Source: Liolophura sinensis (Eukaryota; Mollusca; Polyplacophora; Chitonida; Chitonidae). Taken from it: a stretch of DNA of 64,000 nucleotides. The stretch is taken from contig NC_088295.1 in the NCBI RefSeq assembly GCF_032854445.1, positions 8,064,501 through 8,128,500 of the forward strand, read 5' to 3'. A model generated the notes under the pieces. That model ran no database searches, was not told where the DNA came from, and saw nothing but the letters and a program-made list of their open reading frames with translations. This document shows positions 11,580-25,600 of this stretch, piece by piece. Every line of letters begins with the position of its first letter. Position 1 is the first letter of the stretch. The position numbers were made by a program, and so were the translations under genes.

Positions 11580-14500
11580 TTTATGTAACTGACCAGCACA
11601 ATATCTCAATGAATGGAGAAACAGTCACAAACTTTGAATTCATGTTTTAATGTACTTTCCTTCATAGGTGTGAGCATACAGATATGGTGTATGTACATGT
11701 AATGTATAGGGAAAAAGACCTGTTGTCAGTCATTTAGGATTAAAACGTGTCACCATCTATTTGCTACATGAGATTATGAGCTTATCTGTGTTTATTACAC
11801 TGTCAAATTAAGTCACAAATATTCATATCCCCTGGAAACAGGTTCTTTTTGTACAGCATATACGTGAAAGTACGATGTATGCCAATTGCACTGTATGAGA
11901 GCCTTGTAGAGGAAAACAAATTTAAACATACCATCAGTTTTTATCCCTCTGCCTGCTGGAATATTGCTTTCATTAATGAGAAAAAGTTTTGATGTGTTTT
12001 TGTTTATGGGTAATCTGTTCTTATCAGTGGTGCTACCTGAAGAATGGGCAAAACCAGACTGTTTATTTGCTGCAGTTTCTATTTGTCAAATAATCCTGAC
12101 TTAACAAATACTACCTCAAACAAACATGTGGAAATGAGCAGTGAGGGAACTGTCTGCAGTAATGCTGAACCCAATCAGCAAAACACCCTGATTTCCTGAC
12201 ACTAAAGTGATATTAGGTAAACACTAGTACAGGTTAACTGTAAAAGTAATTGTAAGTATTCACTGCCAAAGTTGTTGTAGGCAATTATCATCAAAAATGC
12301 CAAACTGCAGTCAAGGCCAGAGCAGTTAAGTTGAGAGGGACAATAATCTTAGTTACAGTAACAATATATCTGTTCATATTACAACCTAGACATGTGTGAT
12401 AAGTGACAGAGCAGGGGTCAAAGGTGATGGGATAACACATGTGACATGTGACACAAAAAGTTTGATAACAAAAAGGGCTATATGGCCTCATCACAGTCCT
12501 ACCACATGTTCTGTGCTTCTTTACCACTACAGCCATTGTGTAAGAATGTCATTCTCACAGGATACATAAATCAAAAATCATAACTGTAGAAAAGCGAGCT
12601 CTGCTTTACTTCATTGTAGGTGCACATGTTCTTGTGTATAAGCAAGCACAGCCTGGAGATTGCATAGAAAAGTACAGCCTCTGCTTCACTTGTAAAAATG
12701 CAAAAGTTCGAGCTCCCACCTTGGGAGAGTAAGAAAGTAGCGGGATGTGCTGAGATTTATTACCTATCTCTTCATCTGATAACTCAGCAGGTAAAGCATG
12801 AAATCAACGCCAATCTTAATGGGGCATAAACTGTTGATTACATTCCAGACACCAAACAGTGTATGCTGTAAAACGCTGCCACTTCAGAAAGCTCTGACTG
12901 ACAACTGCACATGTTTTGCCTCAGAGACATGAGACTTCCCTTAGTTATGTAGATGTTAAGCAATGTACTAGGCCTGCTTAAAACATTTATTACACTGAGC
13001 ACATGCATATGTAGTAGTTTTACACACAGATCGATTAATGCATGAAAAGCGTGAAGCTCAGTAAAATTGCTACTGTGTATGTTCCCTACAGGTTGTTGAG
13101 CCAAGCTTGCAGCAGTCGCATATGCAATGATGTTGCACTACATGCCCCTCTTTGTTGATAATCACTTTCTTCTGGGCCTCACATGTACATGCACACTAGC
13201 TGTTCATGGTCTTATAAAAATGGATGGGTATATGTAAGCCAGTGCATTCATTCTGCTTTAAGCTGTCATATTACAGTCTAGATGAAAACCTTCATTCCTT
13301 CGCTTCCAGAATGCTCCGCATTGATTTTTTTTTTAGTATATTTAACTTGTACATTTTAAAAATCAGTAAACATGTACATATTTTACTCTCAAGCAAAGGT
13401 AGGCCTACACTTACTTCATGGAAGCCAAATTATGAATATCGATAACTGATAACGAGACTGATCATTCCTAATGACATATGATTACAGGATTATTATGACA
13501 TACTGAGATTCAATGGCTTAATTAGCCAAGGTAAGAGAAGTCATTTGAAACCGTTGTCATGGTAACTAATACAGGTATAGTGCTGTGGTTTATTACATCC
13601 TAGTCCAGAGAGTTAGCCAGAAGTAGGGGAACATTTAATTTGTAATCTTAAAAACATTCCAGACTATAGAGATAAAACTATAGAAAGATTTCTTCCTTTG
13701 AAGATAAGGAATATGCATAAATGATTGTAAAATATTGAAACTATGAAATAGTACAATATGAAATAAAAAGAATCATGTGCATGTACTGGTATAGTATGGA
13801 AATCAAGGTGTACAAACTTTTTGACAGCTAGACTAAAAACCTGCCGTAAAGGAATTGTTCAGCTGTAGTAGATAATCAGTCTAACAGAAACCTGTTAGGC
13901 AGGGAACTGTAAGACAGATATTAATGTACAGTCTGCAGAACAGGTAATTTCTCCATCAATCAGATGAAATGCCAGCATGAAAAATCCATACCTGTCAACT
14001 CTACATGAGAAATGACCAGGCTCTAATGCAGAAAAAGGGTGGACACTGAGTAAAGAAGGAAACTTCTGCCTGAATTAAGCTAGACACAATGACTGGGAAC
14101 ACAGAACAGTTTTCTAAACTGCATGTTTACATCAAGTGATTTTATCCAACATCTGCAATGGCTTGCAATAATATTAAGGGGCACTTTTTTTCTGCATCTA
14201 GACAATACTATTGCAACAAATGATATTCTATTCGTGTGACAGCCTATACTGCAATGGAACATAATGGAAGAAATAGGCAGGTCAGAGTCATATTGCCTTG
14301 AATGGGTGAATATGCCCATGTGGCCTTAAACCGTAATCATTAACTAGGTCATATATCAGAGTCGCTAAACTCGGCAACTCGCAGACTTACTGTAAATGAT
14401 TCTTCTGAGCAAATTAAAGCAGCAAATAACACACTCGCAATGGGAGAATGTTACAAGAGAATTCAATGGTATTTATAGTTACTTGTGAATTTTAACATCG

Positions 14501-15654
14501 AAATGTCACAGAGGTATATGTCTGAGTAATCCTGCCTAAGATAGGAGACACACTTGTAATCTAAACCACCCAATAGGAGGCTTGTATACAGGTAACATTC
14601 TAGCGTGTCTACAATCAGCTCCTCTCAGCTCAACAATTAACCAAACAAACTTACACAAACTACAGGAAAAATTGTCACCGTACATATGACAACCTACATC
14701 TGCCAGCTCCTTCAAAATCCTTGTCTCATGGTTTTATCTTAATTCACAATATTGCTATTCAATATTGAAAGTCCAGCACTTGGGGACCATGCAGGACTTG
14801 GCATGAGACTGCATGTACGGACTGTTAACATCCCCAGACCAGCATATTGCAATGGGCTTGGCCCTAAGCTAGACTACTCACTGATTACATCTGTGAAACT
14901 TTAACATTAAGACACCGCTTACAATGACACATTTGGGGAATTCTTTGGTTTGTAAACCCACCCAGGCTGTAGTTAGAGCCTGCTATTAACAAGGGGATGT
15001 AGAGAGGAGAATCACACCAGGGAGAAGTCTGGAAGGCTTCCCAGTGAAAGGAGTCAATATTTAACCTGGGGTATATCACAGGATTTATGCCTGATACTGC
15101 AGCTTCAATGCTGGATGTATGAATTATAAAACAAAGACTAGGGCCAAGTCAAGCCTGTGTAAGCAATGGAAAAGTCATAAATCTTTTCCGGAGCTCTGGC
15201 TCCTCTTACCCACAGTGGTTGCTAATATCAACAAAACAAGCCATACATCAGGTCTTCACTTGACACAGCCATGTTTTAATAGCAATTACACCCTGGGGCA
15301 AGATAAACTATTTCCATGACTGTCACCTGCCTACTTTCCATAGGACAGGCCAGATAAGCTCAGCTAGAAGATTAACTCATGGTTTTATTACCACCTGGGT
15401 TAACCCTATCTATTGCCTCAGGGGAGCCATGGATTAACTTAATGGACTTCATATGCAAACATCTGCTGGGGCAAATGTATGAATATCCAAGATAAAGTGA
15501 ACAAAGGCTAATTCCTTTATCAGATATTACAAACGTCACAATGTCGTATCTGGATCATCCATGTAACAGTAACTACGGGTACATATCACAGGCAGTATAC
15601 AGTGTTATCAGATAGGCCAGGCATTGATACACAAATTGACAGATTGAAATACAA
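11580..15654. other. Intergenic stretch, nothing recognised
   Basis: Only short frames without domains or good splice context. No SINE, tRNA or long inverted repeat was recognised. Part could be an extended 3' UTR of the BTB gene. Confidence 0.45.
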
Positions 15655-16345
15655 GTGCTGTTATGTATCCATTCAAATTCCAGCATCGTCACGATATGGC
15701 TGAAATACTGCCAATGTGGCATTAAGCATCCATTCATTGAAATTCCAGCATTGCCACGATATGGCTGAAATACTGCCAATGTGGCATTAAGCATCCATTC
15801 ATTGAAATTCCAGCATTGCCACGATATGGCTGAAATACTGCCAATGTGGCATTAAGCATCCATTCATTGAAATTCCAGCATTGCCATGATATGGCTGAAA
15901 TACTGCCAATGTGGCATTAAGCATCCATTCATTGAAATTCCAGCATCGCCACGATATGGCTGAAATACTGCCAATGTGGCATTAAGCATCCATACATTCA
16001 AATTCCAGCATTGCCACGATATGGCTGAAATACTGCCAATGTGGCATTAAGCATCCATTCATTGAAATTCCAGCATTGCCACGATATGGCTGAAATACTG
16101 CCAATGTGGCATTAAGCATCCATTTATCCAAATCCCAGCATCGTGACGATATGTCTGAAATACTGCCAATGTGGCATTAAGCATCCATTCATTCAAATTC
16201 CAGCATTGCCATGATATGGCTGAAATACTGCCAATGTGGCATTAAGCATCCATTCATTCAAATTCCAGCATTGCCATGATATGGCTGAAATACTGCCAAT
16301 GTGGCATTAAGCATCCATTCATCCATTCATTCGAATCCCAGCATG
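15655..16345. repeat. 65-bp minisatellite, about 10.5 units
   Basis: The anchor 'attaagcatc' recurs at 15721, 15786, 15851, 15916, 15981, 16046, 16111, 16176, 16241 and 16306, an exact 65-bp period. Units include 'gatatggctgaaatactgcc'. They are nearly identical in the middle and more diverged at about 16130-16150 and at both ends. 65 is not a multiple of three, so no long frame survives. Confidence 0.9.
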
Positions 16346-17619
16346 CATGTTTCTACTTCACAAAAACTTTCATACCTTAAGAAAGCAATTGTTTATTTTT
16401 TCTGCCTACAGCTACATTAATTCAGAAGGCATAATGAAGACAGTTTCTGACTTTATCGAAGAAGATTCATTCCAACATGTATTTTATAAGTTCTCTACAT
16501 TGCAATGGTATGAAGCCATGCCTCTATCAGTCCACTTTACAGATCACCACAGTAAACAATTCTAAATGTCATCACATTTAGAAATCAAGTCCATCAGTGT
16601 TAAGTTTTAAATGTATCAATAATAATACACTAATTGCTTAACAAATGTGTGTTATATTTGACTAGATTTTCACAAATAATTCATACAAATATAGAGAGGT
16701 AAGGTGATATCTCATCCTATTGTATATATATTCAATCATTGCCGGCAAGCTGGATAAGAAGACAGTTCTCAGAGATGTACAGTGATGGGGTAAATGCTTG
16801 ATACAGTGCAAGCTAAGCACAAACAGCACTAGAGGACGACTCTATGCCCTGTTACCGCACCACTACAGGTATGCAGAAATGTGATCAGGTGCCAGTACAT
16901 GAGAAACTTAAACTGAGGGATTAGCTGAATTCATATCTAAAGACTCTTAACAGAGGGAGGGTTGTGGACAATAAGGTATCTAGTAGTGGAGTTGGCCCCG
17001 ACTGACCTGGTAAACAGTACTGTATAAACATGGGGTTTGACAGGGGGTCAGCTTGGCCCCACTCCTCTTTACCAGCGTCTTACAGTACAAACAGGACCTC
17101 AATAAACATTTACAACTTACAGCAGAGAAAAAGTCCAAAAAGCAAGAAGACAAGTACACGCCTGAATAGCAGAGAAAGTTTAGATATTCAGACTGAAAGA
17201 TCACATGAGCGGCTGACAAAACCAAACTAGCTGGCCTCTGTTATTGTGCCTCTGTGTATACACACAGGGCCTGTTGTACTAGACTAGGGTTTGTACACGA
17301 AAAATGATCCTTAACAGATGTTAATGGTAGAAACTTTATTTTAGTACACTGTGCGCTGATGGAACACACCTATCACCTTCCCAAAAACCAGCAACTATTA
17401 CCGTGATTATGATTAACATAAGTTTAGCAACAAAATGAGACGGTATTACGCGACAATGATTCCTAGGTAATAAAGAGAGGAAGGAAAAGTTAATACACTT
17501 ATCAAATACCACATCATAAATAAAATGGAGCAAAACGTACTTATTACATGTGTGTGTTGCTGAAATGGTTTTTATACATGCACCATTATTCCAGCTTTAA
17601 TCATTTATTTTAGTACTCT

Positions 17620-17800
17620 TCAAGCTTTCACAAATGAAAGAGCAACTTTCAGTGCAATTTATGCACATTTTTAACTTGATTTTGGAGACAAAACTACATC
17701 GATTGGGATTGACCAGTTTCAGGGCTTCACAAAAAGTATAAATTTATCAGTCAACACAGAATAATGCCTTCAGAATATGCTTGAATGAACACCTTGCAAA
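17620..17800 (+). repeat. Interspersed repeat, family R-C, copy 1
   Basis: Shares an ordered series of blocks with 23160-23345: 'gagcaa', 'gcaatttatgcacat', 'gattttggagacaaaacta', 'cacaaaaagtata', 'atatgcttgaatg'. Same orientation as that copy. An inverted, older copy lies at 19365-19545. No coding capacity seen. Confidence 0.7.
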
Positions 17801-19174
17801 CATGCAGAAGTCATATATAGCCAGCAAGGAATGGACTTCAAGCTTTCTGTCGGTCTTATAGGGACAGATTTAAAGCATTTATTACATGGAGGAGCACCCA
17901 GGTTTGAAGTGCTTGAGGGTTGTATTAGCTGCTGACTTACGAAACATCCTTTAATACCCTTATAATACCCTTACACCTTTATAGCACAGAATTACTTAAA
18001 AATAAAATTTAATTCTCTTTATATCTATCACACAAGTAATTATCTATAAGTGGCTTTGCTTCTATAAAAAATGTGCACCAAGGCGATAGGATCATTAATG
18101 ACGTGGAAGAAAGAGTGGTAAGAGTTTGAAAGCACCTGATGATATGGATCAATCATTTCACCAGAGCTTCGAGAGCCAGATAATAGTGTCCTTATCTCCA
18201 CTTATGCTCACAGCACTGACCACTGTGGCCTCACTGTCCACATCTGGAGTGGTCAGGGCTAAGCCATCTGTTTCAGGTGCATATCTGGATACAATGCATA
18301 TACATGGGAATGTTAAATGGATACATTTTGGAATGAATAAGTCCCGCCCTAGAATGTTTTCAGCTCACTACGCCTTATGCTGGCGGATTCCCTGTCCCTC
18401 ACAGTTACAGATTAGTAATGGGCCCAGAGCATTGTCTCAGAGACAGCTAATTGAAGCCAGATTGGACAGGAAAGGCTGCGTTCGTAGGTCCAGCAGAAAA
18501 CACTCCGCTCTACATTACATGGATTCCTACACATACACACAACTCACTCTCTCAAAACAATCAGCAGGAAAAAAGTTACTTTGTTTGTTGTCAAACCCTG
18601 GAAAAAATGTCTTAAAACATTGTTAACAAGACTTTGGGTAGAGTAATATCCTGACATGCGCCTTGCTGAGGAATAACAGAGGTTCAGTATTTGGATCACT
18701 GACATTGTAAACAGGATATCAACCGCACAGAGGAACTGTAGTGTATCACTGCCAATTATGAACTACATGTACCTTCGGCTTGGACAATTATACACACTAC
18801 ATATGTTGATATAACATATTGTAAACAAAATGAATAACAGACATGCCAACTGTCCCTCAGTTCAATATTAAATTACTAAAAAAAGTTTTCACTAATAACA
18901 GCACTGATACCCTCTCTACAAACTTTTGAAAATGAAGTATATATAATATAAATATAAAAAGGCACCATTTCATTAAATTTTGGTATTAAATCATTCGCCA
19001 TAGTTATTAATTAAATCTGACCGATCAGCCTTTATCTTCATACAAACAGTTATCCCGTAAAGATAATACAATGTAAATCTCAAATAACAAGAAATGTAAG
19101 TTTCTTAAATACATTCCCTAAATGACCTAAAATGTCGTCCATGACTGAGTTTCTCATTTTTCCCCCAAGTCTGG

Positions 19175-19335
19175 GAGTTCTACTGATTTTAGAAAGGCGC
19201 TTTGAGAGGTGTTTGGAAGGTAAGATGACATCCTACTGGGAAAACATAAATTTTAGCACCAAAAGTAATATTTCATGACATTTATTTGCCTCCAATAATG
19301 CTATTTTGAGGTAGAATTTTTAGGTTATTTAAAGT
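19175..19335 (+). repeat. Interspersed repeat, family R-B, copy 2
   Basis: Matches the reverse complement of 4425-4640 over its length, including 'gattttagaaaggcg' and 'gacatttatttgcctcc'. It sits directly beside an inverted R-C copy, so R-B and R-C may be parts of one longer element. Confidence 0.55.
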
Positions 19336-19364
19336 ATATACTGTAATTCTGAAACCTTTTTGCA

Positions 19365-19545
19365 TGTTAGCAAGGTGTTCATTCAAGCATAATCTGAGGG
19401 CTTTAATCTGTGCAGTCATAAAATGTTTTGTTACACCCTGAAACTGGCTAACACAACCAATGTAGTTTTGTCTTCAAATTCAAAGTAAAAAGGTGCCAAA
19501 GTTTCACTGAAAGTTGCTCCTCCATATGTGAAAAGTTGAGGAATT
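19365..19545 (-). repeat. Interspersed repeat, family R-C, inverted copy
   Basis: Read on the minus strand it repeats the block order of 17620-17800, with 'tagttttgtcttcaaattc' here as the complement of the 'ttggagacaaaacta' block, and 'aaggtgttcattcaagcat' as the complement of the last block. Diverged. Confidence 0.55.
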
Positions 19546-20924
19546 ATGGTATGTATTATTTTCTTCAAGACAATTTAAATGTCTGTTTCATCCCACACAT
19601 GTATTGTCAAGGGCTGTGATACAATATTTTCTTCTAGCAAGTTTTAGACACATTTTTATATTTCTAATTGTCTTCAGTTATTTGGAAGAACATGGTGATG
19701 AGACCAGGAGAAATTCCACAAAGTCATATCTGACTTACATGAAAATTTGAAGCATAGTTTCAGAATTTATTTTTGCAACATGGAAAATAAAATTTTGGCC
19801 ACCTCACAAATGTTATGTTAAGATCAAAGTCTCTGCTTCCAGCGTCAAATACTAAGCAATGCGGCAAGATTTTACTTAAGTTTTACTTAAGCCAGATATG
19901 ACTGTGGAATCGACCCCTGAATACACATACGAGACAGCCATCATAAGGCAGGACATTCCTGTAACTGCAGTTTTAATATACCGGTAAGACACATGTGCAG
20001 TGTATTTGGTGGTTCACCGCTGGGTGATGCTGGTTTTCCCTGAACACAATCAGAATGACATCAATGTACACCATGTTTATGCCAGAGATTGGAGGATTTT
20101 CTACAGGAACCTGAGTAAAACACCAGCACAAGAGAAAAGAAAACAACACATGATGTCTCTCCTCTGATTATTTATTTGGTCAGTCGTGTTTTTATATGTT
20201 ACCATTCTTACAAAATAAAACCATTTCCATGAATCCTAAGAATGCTTAGAACGGTCCTGTTGGACTGTGGTTTAACAGGGACATATGTAAGCCACCTACA
20301 TGCAAACTGTACCGACCGCAGTGAAATATAACTGCAACTCTCAATACTATATATCACACTGATCACTTCTGGCTGTCTATACAGTTAATGAATGACACTA
20401 TTCCTGATCAAAACAGGGAGTGTGATACTCTTCTGTAAACAATATTTATTATGATTGATACATGTTTATGTGTGTATTGGGTATGTCCCATGGATAAGCT
20501 AAAATGGTACTTATCAATCAGACGATCCATGCTGGAAGGAGAAAAGTTTAATTCTTACCCTAATCCTTCAAAAAAATTATTTTCATAGGTAGTTCATTTA
20601 ATCTTTGCTAATCCAAAAAACAGCGAGAGAACTGTATTTCTTTGCTTTCAGCACTACTAATATCTGTCCTAAAAATTAGAAGAATTAAAGTAGTTATAAA
20701 CACCTGAACCTCTCCATATGTATCAACTGACCATGATACAATACTGCAGTTGTTGCATAAAGCCATAATGATTAGCATGTAATCATAAGGCAGCAAATTC
20801 CTGTAATAACTGTAAAGTACAATACAAATGGTGCGACAATGTAAGCAATCTAAACTTTTACAATGAATGATGGAGCCATCTGAATAGATACAATCTATGT
20901 ATCTATAATATAGATACCTTATAC

Positions 20925-21485
20925 AATAAATGTCCACCAGAGGTTTGAGCCATCTGAATAGATGCCTTATACAATAAATGTTCCCCTTGGAGGTTTGAGC
21001 CATCTGAATAGATAGCTTATACAATAAATGTCCCCACTGAGGTTTGAGCCATCTGAATAGATAGCTTATACAATAAATGTCCCCACTGAGGTTTGAGCCA
21101 TCTGAATAGATAGCTTATACAATAAATGTCCCCACTGAGGTTTGAGCCATCTGAATAGATAGCTTATACAATAAATGTCCCCAATGACGTTTGAACCATC
21201 TGAATAGATAGCTTATACAATAAATGTCCACCAGAGGTTTGAGCCATCTGAATAGATGCCTTATACAATAAATGTCCCCACTGAGGTTTGAGCCATCTGA
21301 ATAGATAGCTTATACAATAAATGTTCCCCTTGGAGGTTTTAACCATCTGAATAGATAGCTTATACAATAAATGTCCCCTAGAGGTCTGGACCATCTGAAT
21401 AGATACATGTACCTTATACAATTTATGTCCCCTTAGAAGTCTGGACCATCTGAATAGATATCTTACACACTGTATATCCCCTTAC
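20925..21485. repeat. 49-bp minisatellite, about 11 units
   Basis: 'catctgaatagatagcttat' recurs every 49 bases in the best-preserved part (for example 21001, 21050, 21099). Outer units at 20880-20930 and after 21380 vary in length and sequence. Since 49 is not a multiple of three, the same peptide motifs appear in rotating frames, giving false short ORFs on the minus strand. Confidence 0.85.
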
Positions 21486-21917
21486 AGGTTTAAGCCATCT
21501 GAACAGATACTTTTATACAATGCATGCTGATAAAGGGTAAAACAGCCTAAACTCAAATTTCTGAGTAATCTGATCTGTAATTTCTCTTAGGGAAGCCACA
21601 ACCCAGTTTCAATTCAGAATAATGAACTGTTGAAAAAATTCCAGATAGCTGCCAGTATAAAAAAAAAATGGACAAACAATTAAAGCCATAACTTGGCCAG
21701 AAATAGAGGAAATTGCTCACCACTTCAACTGGATCTATACATGCAACTTGTCCTGATTAACAGACTGAGGGAAAGACAAACATCATGTAAAGCTGCACTC
21801 CTCCATGGGTACTAATAGCAAAGACAGCCCTTGCTGTGAGAAGTGAACTGCTATTCACTCATATCTTAACCTTCACAGTTGTGATGTCTTGCAGAGCTCA
21901 GATCTGCTCACCACAGA

Positions 21918-21981
21918 TTATAGCGTATGTATTGATGAATGTGGGACATCATAAAATTTGTTCTCCTGGATAATAAGGATT
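21918..21981 (-). CDS. Possible terminal exon of the large minus-strand gene
   Basis: After an acceptor-like 'gcagtgtttcag' this stretch gives about 20 codons and a TAA at 21918-21920, in the phase left open by the exon at 22549-22661. The peptide contains 'ENKFYDVPHSS'. No protein-level support is available, so it is only a candidate C-terminus; the true 3' end may lie further on. Confidence 0.25.
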
Positions 21982-22249
21982 CTGAAACACTGCATTTCAA
22001 AACCCTTCTTCATATACCTATGTACAGCCTTCACCATTGTATGGATTCTACATGTAAGTTTAAAGGGACATAACTCCATAAAAATGTGTTTCAAGAAACA
22101 CTGATGCATGCAAAACAAACCACAGCAATACCTTCAATCTGAACACATTCAATACATGTAAATGGTTGTCGGTCATCCCGGAAAACCCATTCATAACAAC
22201 ATTCCAGTCAGGGTGGCTACAGATCCCATTCAGATCCTAATCTTATATT

Positions 22250-22548
22250 AAGATCAACTTCTCTCACCTGTTCTTAACTGGATGAATCAAACTGACCTGA
22301 ATTTTTCTGCTCCACTTCAGGTAACATCTTAACCGCATGAAAGTAAACCCAAAGTTTGTTTTTAAATCCACCTGAACTTTTGTACCTGCTCTTTAAGTAA
22401 CATGTTTAACCAGATGAATCAAACTGACCTGAACTTTGTATGTGCCGCTCCATTTTAGTCATCTCAACTAGATGAAAGTACACTCACCTGAACATCTGTA
22501 CCTGATCCTACAGTTTAGGTAACATCTGAGCCAGGGATGTAAACTCAC
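22250..22548 (-). repeat. Tandem copies of an exon end plus 5' splice site (exon 26 junction)
   Basis: Going into the intron from the exon end at 22549 (minus strand 'ttcag|gtgagt'), the junction recurs in degenerate form at about 22488, 22429, 22372 and 22297. Each copy has a 'ggagcag...ttcag' exon-like segment followed by gtgagt, gtcagt, gtggat and gtcagt. Spacing is 57-75 bases. The copied exon part is about 26 bases. Confidence 0.75.
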
Positions 22549-22661
22549 CTGAATTCTTGAACTGGCTGCTCCAGGACTTTCAGAGTATTAACCTCCCAGG
22601 CCTGTAATTCATCCAACTCCATCCTGGCCTCTAGAGCTGCTAAAGCCTGTTCTGGATTCAT
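22549..22661 (-). CDS. Exon 26 of the large membrane-protein gene
   Basis: Acceptor 'gttatttcag', donor 'gtgagttt', 113 bases. Encodes a Glu/Leu-rich, helix-prone stretch ('NPEQALAALEARMELDELQ') that follows the membrane region. It ends in phase 2, so at least one more exon must follow. Confidence 0.8.
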
Positions 22662-25600
22662 CTGAAATAACAAAACAGGTGAGTGGATCAGGCATAAGAT
22701 TTTTGTTCTGCCTGCTATCTGACACCATATACAAGAATTACTGCTTTCAATTTTATGGGTAGAGCATAACTGGAGCTTGCTGGGTCAACCACTAACTTAC
22801 AGAAAGTTACTACACTGACTAAATGCATACATTAATGCAGACATAAACTGCATAAATTGACCTAAGGGCACTAATCACAGCTGTCACTATGGTCCCACAA
22901 CCAACACTGAGGAATACAAAAGTTTCCTGTCCATTTAAACTGAATCTTGTTTGCCAGAGTTTTCAGAGCTGCGTACTTTTTCATCCCACTAAACCACTGT
23001 TCTTCTTCTAATTAGGTAAATAAGCCTTGATAAAACCACAGCGGGAACGAAGGTACCCACTAGGGTGATATCACGTCTCATCCCAGATCCCATTCAAGAC
23101 AGCATCATTTCAACATTTCAGACTGCATGGAATATAGGAGCCGCTACCCTAATTCCTCAATGTTTTCGCTTATGAAAGAGCAATTCTCATGGCAATTTAT
23201 GCACATATATAATTTGATTTTGGAGACAAAACTACATCGGTTGCATTGGCCATTTTCAGGACTGCACAAAAAGTATAATTATATCAACATACAGGAATAA
23301 TACCTCCATAATATGCTTGAATGGACACCTTGCAAACATAAGACAAGGTTGAAGAATTACAGTAAATCCACAGTCTGTTAAAGACATCTCTGTTTTGGGT
23401 TTAAAAGAAAAGATTTACTTATTTATTTGATTGGTGTTTTACGCCGTACTCAAGAATATTTCACTTATACGACGACGGACAGCCTTATGGTGGAAAGAAA
23501 CTGGGCAGAGTCCGGGGGACATCCACAACCATCCGCAGGTTGCTGGCAGAGCTTCCCACATATGGTTTAAAGAAAAAACAGCACTAGACCAAATGTGTAC
23601 ACATGTATGCTTCAATAAAGTATTCTACAAGGTTTAAAAAGCAAACATTTTTATTTTTGTGATGTCACATGATCAAGATATGGTAAAGCACACATGATCG
23701 TGTACATTACAGAAATCAAGAGCTTTGTAACGTTATCACTTTTAACCAATCAGGCACGAGCTATTTCTATAGCCCAAGACAAAGCATCTGCCTTTTAGCT
23801 ATATGAGGGTGGAGTACAGGTTACGCAACACTGTATTTGCTTTGTCTCTAACATGGTGCCTTCCAAGGCCTCTTAAGAATTCAGAACTAAATTGCTGTGG
23901 CCATTTATGTCTATTTCAAACTAAGAACTAACTAATAACTAAGGTTAAAAGATTTCTTGTCTTTTCTCTAGAACAGACAGTATTGCTTGAAAAACTCACA
24001 TGAAAGAAGTAGTTTGAGGCCAGTCCTGGTCCTGCAATTCGTCGTGCCACAAAGCCATTAGAGGAAGGAACACGGCCTCGTTTCTTGATGACAGCATGGA
24101 ACATGACTGTATCCCACAACCCACGGCCGCCGCGCCGTAACACAGCAACTAAACATTGACAACAAACAAAACCATCTGAAATATCTACATATAATACTGA
24201 ACTGTTACATGTCACATATTTGATGCACATCAATGTTAGAATAGCTTTACACAGCATCAGAATAAACTAGTACATTCATTATCATATCACTTACATTTTA
24301 CCTCAGGGTCTAGTTGTTACTGCAAAATCTGAAAATTATAATAATCCTGCACAAAAAATGCAGAAAGACTTCCTTTCATCACCTATTCATTATGACCTTT
24401 GGCAGTCTAAAAGTATTGAAGCAAGGAAGCTACAACAGAGTTCACATATATGCACTAAACACACTTAGCTGTGTTGTGACAAATACTTTGCAACCGACTA
24501 AGCATGTATCAAAAAAATACTGGGAATATTAGCCTAGTCAGAGCCTCATACTGAGCTGGATGTTCCACCATAAACACTCCGTCATACAGCATCCATTTAA
24601 ATCTTTGTATCATCTCAAGAATAGACATTTGCGAAAGACTACATATACTTACAAAGACTAACAAACAATGCTGCCAGCGGACAACAGACAAGACCCACAA
24701 TCAGAGCTGCCACAGGTTGTAGACATCCCTGTAACACTATCCTAAACAGCACAGCCTCCAACAGAATTGTAAATGCATTGCCTTCTTCCTCTGAAAAACA
24801 CCACCAAGCAAATCTCTGTATTTTTTTATTCAATTTGTATTTTTTTGTTTTTTATTTACCGATATTTACTGGGTTTTTTGCAGTAAAATTCCTTACTGCA
24901 AAAAAAAGTATAATAATCATAAAATGTCATTGAATTCATTAAGCCTTGTTATATTCCATTTCTCAAAGTGAACTGTAATATTCCTTTCATCAATTAATAG
25001 TAACAGATTTACATATACACAGTACGAGAAGTGGCCCTGTTTAAATTTGTTTATTTATTTATTTGATTGGTGTTTTACGCCTTTCTCAAGAATATTTCAC
25101 TTATACAACGGCGGCCAGCATTATGGCGAGAGAAAAAAGGCGCAGAGCCCGGGGGAAACCCACAACTATCCGCAGGTTGCTGGAAGACCTTCCCACTTAC
25201 GACTGGAGAGGAAGCCAGCATGAGCTGGACTTGAACTCACAGCGGCCGCATTGGTGAGAGGCTCCTGGGTCATTACGCTGCACTAGCGCACCAACCATCT
25301 GAGCCACGCAGGCCCTGCACCCCCCCCCACCCAAACTGTTTAAATGAAGTACACATATACATGTACCATGGCAAGGAGTGCCTCTTACCTGGAGCATCCA
25401 CATCATAGAACAAGAAAAACCCAACATGAGCAACTAGAGTGATGACCGGGACCCTGGAACAGTCAAATAAATCATACAAATAAATACACAAAAAAGAATT
25501 TAAAGATTCTTCAAATTTTAACACGGTATCATATAAGACAAAAAAATATTAATATACTGACACTTGCCACAAAATGCTAACATTCTGGTCACGTATGACA

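Larger units (their letters stand above)
16346..20924. other. Intergenic stretch with diverged repeats
   Basis: Holds interspersed repeats at 17620-17800, 19175-19335 and 19365-19545. A 166-codon frame at 18126-18626 shows no domain. On the minus strand near 18125-18285 a short open stretch reads as acidic, exon-like protein after a possible 'tgtatccag' acceptor and could be a 3' exon of the large minus-strand gene, but no linking exon was found. Otherwise nothing recognised. Confidence 0.4.

Noticed and set aside
15655-16345. CRISPR-like array
   Set aside because: No distinct spacers; whole units repeat head to tail in animal DNA.
18126-18626. 166-codon plus-strand ORF as a gene
   Set aside because: No domain, ordinary intergenic composition, no splice or promoter support.
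20608-21421. Minus-strand ORFs over the 49-bp array
   Set aside because: Repeat-derived; the same peptide words rotate through frames.
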